Below, piece by piece: positions 60,765-64,000 of a stretch of DNA of 64,000 bases. How positions within the stretch are numbered: the stretch's first letter is position 1; every line of letters starts with the position of its first letter. The stretch lies in the NCBI RefSeq assembly GCF_003386095.1, contig NZ_QREG01000013.1:104501-168500 (forward strand), in the 5' to 3' direction. The notes beneath the pieces are model-generated. The model worked only from the letters and a program-made list of their open reading frames with translations. It did no database searches and had not been told where the DNA came from. A program made the translations under genes and the position numbers. This DNA is from Marinoscillum furvescens DSM 4134. Lineage in GTDB: Bacteria > Bacteroidota > Bacteroidia > Cytophagales > Cyclobacteriaceae.

Positions 60765-61901
60765 ATGATAGCCGAACTGAAAATTTTTTTGGAAGCTAAA
60801 TTTTCGGTCAGAGTGAAGGGACACTACAGAATACTTGTACTTGAAGTAAACTCCATATATGTGGATGTGATGAGTTCTTTTCTTAAAAAATCATCGATGG
60901 AGCACAAGGTGAAAATGGTTAGCAGCAAAGAAGACTTCATTCCTGCGGTCAATGGCTTTGACCCGGATGTAATATTGGCTAATTATTTCTACCCATTGAT
61001 CAACGGTGAAAATTTATTGAAAGGCTTGCGTGAGCGCCATCAGCACGTACCGTTTATACTTATCGCGGATGAGCTGAGTGAGAAACTGGTTCGTGATTGC
61101 CTTCGCGAGGGGGTAGATGATTTTGTGCATTTTGAAAATGTAGAGCACTTGCCCGGAGCCATCAACAGAGCACTTGAAAAAAAACGCAATGAACGTGAAG
61201 GAGCCATTCGAAATTTTGAACTCCAACGGGCTCATGAAGACCTCAGAGTCAAGTTGGCCAGGCAAAATGCTGCCAATGAAGAAGAGCGGCTGCAGCTGGC
61301 CAGAGACCTTCACGAAGAATTAGGTCAGGTATTGAGTGCTTTAAAAATAGATATCAACATGTTTGGCCGTAAGGTATTCGAACGACTGCCTTCCGATGCT
61401 GAACTGCTACACGAAGAATTTCAAAGTATCATCAGCAATATTGAGCGTATTACCGCCACAGTGAAGCGGATGACTTCCGGGTTGAGACCAGAAATGCTCG
61501 ACGAACTGGGAGTGATTGAAGCGATCCGCTGGTTGGTACGCCAGTTGAAGAAAAAACATGGCATTCATTTTGAATTGGACTTGCCTGAAGAAGTTCGCGG
61601 AGATAGTGTATTCCCTATTACTTTGTACCGGATCGTGCAAGGAGCACTGGAAAATCTCATCCACCACACCAATGCAAACACCATAGAGTTGATAATAAAA
61701 GAGAAGGGTGATAAGCTTGCACTTAAAGTGAAAGCAAACGGAAAAACATGCGATAAAGCAGCATTTAACCTAAAAATTATTGAAATTAGAGAGCGGTTAG
61801 GCTTTATCGATGGTACTTTAGCAATTCAGAATAGCAGACCTTACGGTAAAACATTATTGGCAACAATTCCGCTTGGTAAATCCCAACAACCAGCACCATG
61901 A
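60765..61901 (+). CDS. NarL-type histidine kinase with pseudo-receiver and degenerate ATPase boxes
   Basis: A 378-residue cytoplasmic protein. Residues 18-140 are a receiver-like domain in which the phospho-acceptor place holds Asn73 (DVILANYFYP), and the Thr and Lys switch residues are also changed. A coiled coil leads to the HisKA_3 motif (LQLARDLHEELGQVLSALK, His183). The ATPase domain keeps the outline (LYRIVQGALENLIHH ... RERLGFIDGTLAI), but G1 reads ANGKTCDK in place of DxGxG. ATG 60765 is chosen because a terminator lies in the longer frame from 60660. It overlaps the response regulator gene by 4 bases. Confidence 0.88.
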   Translation: MIAELKIFLEAKFSVRVKGHYRILVLEVNSIYVDVMSSFLKKSSMEHKVKMVSSKEDFIPAVNGFDPDVILANYFYPLINGENLLKGLRERHQHVPFILIADELSEKLVRDCLREGVDDFVHFENVEHLPGAINRALEKKRNEREGAIRNFELQRAHEDLRVKLARQNAANEEERLQLARDLHEELGQVLSALKIDINMFGRKVFERLPSDAELLHEEFQSIISNIERITATVKRMTSGLRPEMLDELGVIEAIRWLVRQLKKKHGIHFELDLPEEVRGDSVFPITLYRIVQGALENLIHHTNANTIELIIKEKGDKLALKVKANGKTCDKAAFNLKIIEIRERLGFIDGTLAIQNSRPYGKTLLATIPLGKSQQPAP

Positions 61902-62530
61902 TCAAAATAATCATAGTAGACGATCACTCCATCATGAGGTCAGGCCTGGCCAAAATCCTCAAAGAAGAACCAGACATGGAAGTGGTCTGTGAGGCTGACG
62001 GCTATCTACAGCTAATGGAGGCCTTGCAAAATGATCTCCCCGATGTAGTGCTGCTGGATATCACTATGCCTGGAAAGAATGGGCTGGATGTGCTCAAAGA
62101 GCTCCGTGCGGATTATCCCGAGGTTAAAGTGCTGATCCTTAGCATGCACCCGGAAGACCGTTTTTCGGTACGGGCTATCAAAGGTGGAGCCTCTGGCTAT
62201 ATCAATAAGGAATCCGCCACCGAAGAACTTGTAAATGCCATTAGGAAGGTTTCCTCTGGAGGTAAATTTATCACGCCGGTAGTGGCTGAAATACTCGCCG
62301 ACTCCTTTGAGCAGGATACTAGTAAACCCCTTCATGATAAACTCAGCGATCGAGAGTTTCAAATATTACGAATGATTACCTCAGGTAAAAAAGTAAAAGA
62401 AATAGCCGATGAGCTTTTTCTGAGTCCTGCTACCGTGGCCACCTACCGCAGTAGAATTTTAGAAAAAATGCATATGAGGAGCAACGTGGAATTGACGAAC
62501 TACGTGCTCAGAAACAACCTCATCGAATAG
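61898..62530 (+). CDS. LuxR/NarL-family response regulator
   Basis: A 210-residue DNA-binding regulator. The receiver has IKIIIVDDHSIMRSGLAK, the phospho-acceptor Asp54 in VVLLDITMPGKNG, and Ser/Lys switch residues in ILSMHPEDRF and GYINKE. The C-terminal GerE helix-turn-helix reads LSDREFQILRMITSGKKVKEIADELFLSPATVATYRSRILEKM. All key residues are intact. It partners with the kinase it overlaps. A terminator follows at 62698. Confidence 0.94.
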   Translation: MIKIIIVDDHSIMRSGLAKILKEEPDMEVVCEADGYLQLMEALQNDLPDVVLLDITMPGKNGLDVLKELRADYPEVKVLILSMHPEDRFSVRAIKGGASGYINKESATEELVNAIRKVSSGGKFITPVVAEILADSFEQDTSKPLHDKLSDREFQILRMITSGKKVKEIADELFLSPATVATYRSRILEKMHMRSNVELTNYVLRNNLIE

Positions 62531-62697
62531 GTAAATTACTAATACCTCTGTAGTTGAGATTGTATATGACTTGTCATTATTTTGATGACAAAATTTAGGT
62601 AATACCTTCCTGTTGTCCCGTAGATCATACATTTTGATTAGGTCCATCGATTAAAGGCCTTGTCATTTCTTACATTCCTGTCACGTCTTGTTTTCGT

Positions 62698-62727
62698 AAG
62701 TGGTCAGTGTTACCACTTCTTTTTCAT
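62698..62727 (+). terminator. Terminator after the LuxR-type regulator
   Basis: AAGTGGT, loop CAGTGTT and ACCACTT form a perfect 7-bp stem followed by CTTTTTC. It is 168 bases past the stop; no gene is seen between. Confidence 0.75.
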
Positions 62728-62759
62728 TTTTTTGTCTCTTACAGGGGGATTTTAGACCT

Positions 62760-62779
62760 GTTACTTTTACGGCAGTAAC
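62760..62779 (+). promoter_or_regulatory. -7-like element and inverted repeat before the atypical regulator
   Basis: TACTTTTA (62762-62769) fits 5 of 6 fixed bases of TAnnTTTG. It sits inside GTTACT and AGTAAC, 6-bp arms with an 8-nt spacer. The ATG is at 62800. A bound dimer would cover the -7 element. Confidence 0.35.
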
Positions 62780-62799
62780 TAATTGAAAAACCAGCAAAT

Positions 62800-63837
62800 A
62801 TGTATCAGAACAAAATAGGAACACAGGATGCCAACCACCTAATCAACCATAATTTGATCGCTGAAAACCAGGAGGCAATAGCTTCTTACCTGAAGCCAAT
62901 GAGTGCATCAGCCGGAAAGCGTAAGGTACTGCTCATCAACTGTAACGATGATATTGCAGAGCTGATGCGCCGCAGCTTATCCGATACCAAACGATATGAA
63001 GTACTCAGTATGATGGACGAGGAGCCTGCATTTGAAACAATAAATGCGCTAAACCCTCACTTGATCACTTTAGCTATCAATAAAACTGATAGTGATGCGC
63101 TATCCATGATCCATAAGCTGAAAAGCCATTCGGTGACAGCATCCATTCCTCTGATTGTCTTTAGTGCTGATCGCCTCCAGTTGGACGCTGTGGATGAGCT
63201 ATTGGCTGCAGGTGTGGTAGACTGCATCAGTCAGACCATGGAGCCAGTAGAGTTGCGCTTGCGCGTAAAGTCCACCTTGCTACAGGTAAAAGCACTCAAT
63301 GATGTTCGCTCTCGAGAAGAGACTATTCGTAAAAGGCATCACGAACTTGCCAGCAAGTTTGAGCAGTTGCAAGATGCTGTTGCTACTCGTCAGCGTGAAG
63401 CACTCACTCATTTGGAACTGCTGATGCATTCTAAAGAAGTGAATGAGACCATCATGGATAAGGTAAATGACCTCCGACCTTACCTCAATGTGCACGGAAA
63501 AGCAAAGCTAAAGCAGATAACAAGACAGATGAAGTGGGAGCTCAATGAGGAAGAAGAGCTTAACCTGGAACGAAAACTAGACGAATCAAATCATGCCTTT
63601 TATGAAATACTGCAAGAGCACAATAGCGAACTTACAAAGTACGAAATGCGACTGTGTGCTTATTTGAAGGCAAATAATTCATCTACTGAGATTGCTCGCA
63701 TTACGCGCAAAACGGCCAATTGCATCAATGTAGCTTTTGCACGTGTACGCAACAAACTAGACATGGCCAACAACCATGAACTGAAGGCATTTCTAAAATC
63801 ACTTGAGTATGAAGAAACACCAGCGGTTACCATGTGA
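62800..63837 (+). CDS. Atypical response regulator: pseudo-receiver, coiled coil, LuxR-like HTH
   Basis: A 345-residue protein. Residues 45-165 are a receiver-like domain (RKVLLINCNDDIAELMRRSL) whose phospho-acceptor place holds Ala92 (LITLAINKT). Helical residues 165-270 follow (REETIRKRHHELASKFEQLQDA). The end, FYEILQEHNSELTKYEMRLCAYLKANNSSTEIARIT, then NCINVAFARVRNKL, is the LuxR-like helix-turn-helix often found in Bacteroidota two-component regulators. It may be regulated by partner binding, not phosphorylation. It follows the two-component pair and has its own terminator. Confidence 0.85.
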   Translation: MYQNKIGTQDANHLINHNLIAENQEAIASYLKPMSASAGKRKVLLINCNDDIAELMRRSLSDTKRYEVLSMMDEEPAFETINALNPHLITLAINKTDSDALSMIHKLKSHSVTASIPLIVFSADRLQLDAVDELLAAGVVDCISQTMEPVELRLRVKSTLLQVKALNDVRSREETIRKRHHELASKFEQLQDAVATRQREALTHLELLMHSKEVNETIMDKVNDLRPYLNVHGKAKLKQITRQMKWELNEEEELNLERKLDESNHAFYEILQEHNSELTKYEMRLCAYLKANNSSTEIARITRKTANCINVAFARVRNKLDMANNHELKAFLKSLEYEETPAVTM

Positions 63838-63869
63838 GTGAAACCCTAAGATTTGGAATCCGCAAGTTG

Positions 63870-63898
63870 GGCTGCTTTCTCTGAAGGCGGCCTTTTTT
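63870..63898 (+). terminator. Terminator of the atypical regulator gene
   Basis: GGCTGC and GCGGCC form a 6-bp stem with a T-G wobble, extended by TT/AA, followed by TTTTTT. The remaining 102 bases to the right edge show no supported gene. Confidence 0.8.
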
Positions 63899-64000
63899 CG
63901 TTTTAGCCCCAAAAAACATAACTGGTAGAAGGCACAATTCACCGAATTCATGCGATAGCTCAGCGAGTAGGCACGGATTCCTTTGATGAATCAATCTACT

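Noticed and set aside
63899-64000. Minus-strand gene entering from the right edge
   Set aside because: A short open frame exists, but it shows no recognisable pattern and is too short to judge.

Overview
This window reads as chromosomal DNA of a Bacteroidota bacterium, most likely a marine gliding-type member of the Cytophagales. I infer this from type IX secretion system (T9SS) cargo proteins with C-terminal sorting domains, a PorP/SprF-family protein, Bacteroidota-style promoters (TTG, about 19 nt, TAnnTTTG), many lipoproteins, weak Shine-Dalgarno signals and a glyoxylate-to-envelope mix of single-copy core genes. No tRNA, rRNA, CRISPR array, transposon, integrase or phage gene was seen. 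About 93 percent of the DNA is coding.

Layout. 1-3744: an MscS channel (cut by the left edge) coupled to a large coiled-coil protein with a degenerate P-loop domain. 3872-7334: a small lipoprotein and a T9SS-secreted beta-propeller protein. 7562-14235: SAM hydrolase and monooxygenase pair, then phoH, a GNAT acetyltransferase, comEC and recQ. 14241-17361: a NUMOD4/HNH-like protein, pgk, a Sua5-type tRNA modification gene and a 51-residue membrane protein. 17358-26584: large T9SS cargo proteins and PorP/SprF. 26657-38225: lipoproteins, pirin, nitroreductase, SRPBCC, VOC, a formylglycine-generating-enzyme-like lipoprotein, a GAF protein, a Dabb protein, a 21-bp tandem repeat, MsrA, an ArsR regulator and an M61 peptidase. 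38305-40442: an ABC-F ATPase and a small membrane protein. 40454-60305: a large surface-polysaccharide locus. 60587-63837: a candidate small RNA, a LuxR-type two-component pair and an atypical response regulator.

How the genes work together. The polysaccharide locus contains glycosyltransferases, a pyruvyl transferase homologue, an O-antigen-ligase-like protein, a hexapeptide acyltransferase and a sugar epimerase. Inside it, four adjacent genes (47010-50592) match the pathway that makes polyprenyl-phosphate arabinose in mycobacteria: a UbiA phosphoribosyltransferase, DprE1, DprE2, and a HAD phosphatase that could fill the dephosphorylation step. Two flanking polytopic membrane proteins could be the users of the lipid-linked sugar.

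The most striking unexplained signal is regulatory. Four promoters (41785-41842, 56175-56255, 60559-60616, 31711-31768) share a pair of TGTAAG-like boxes 11 bp apart followed, after exactly 33 nt, by a TAnnTTTG-like -7 element. Three of them lie at or in the polysaccharide locus, and one drives what looks like an undescribed RNA of about 95 nt that ends in a 14-bp terminator hairpin. This suggests one regulator, of the kind that binds 11-bp direct repeats, controlling surface polysaccharide genes, a signalling protein and a small RNA.
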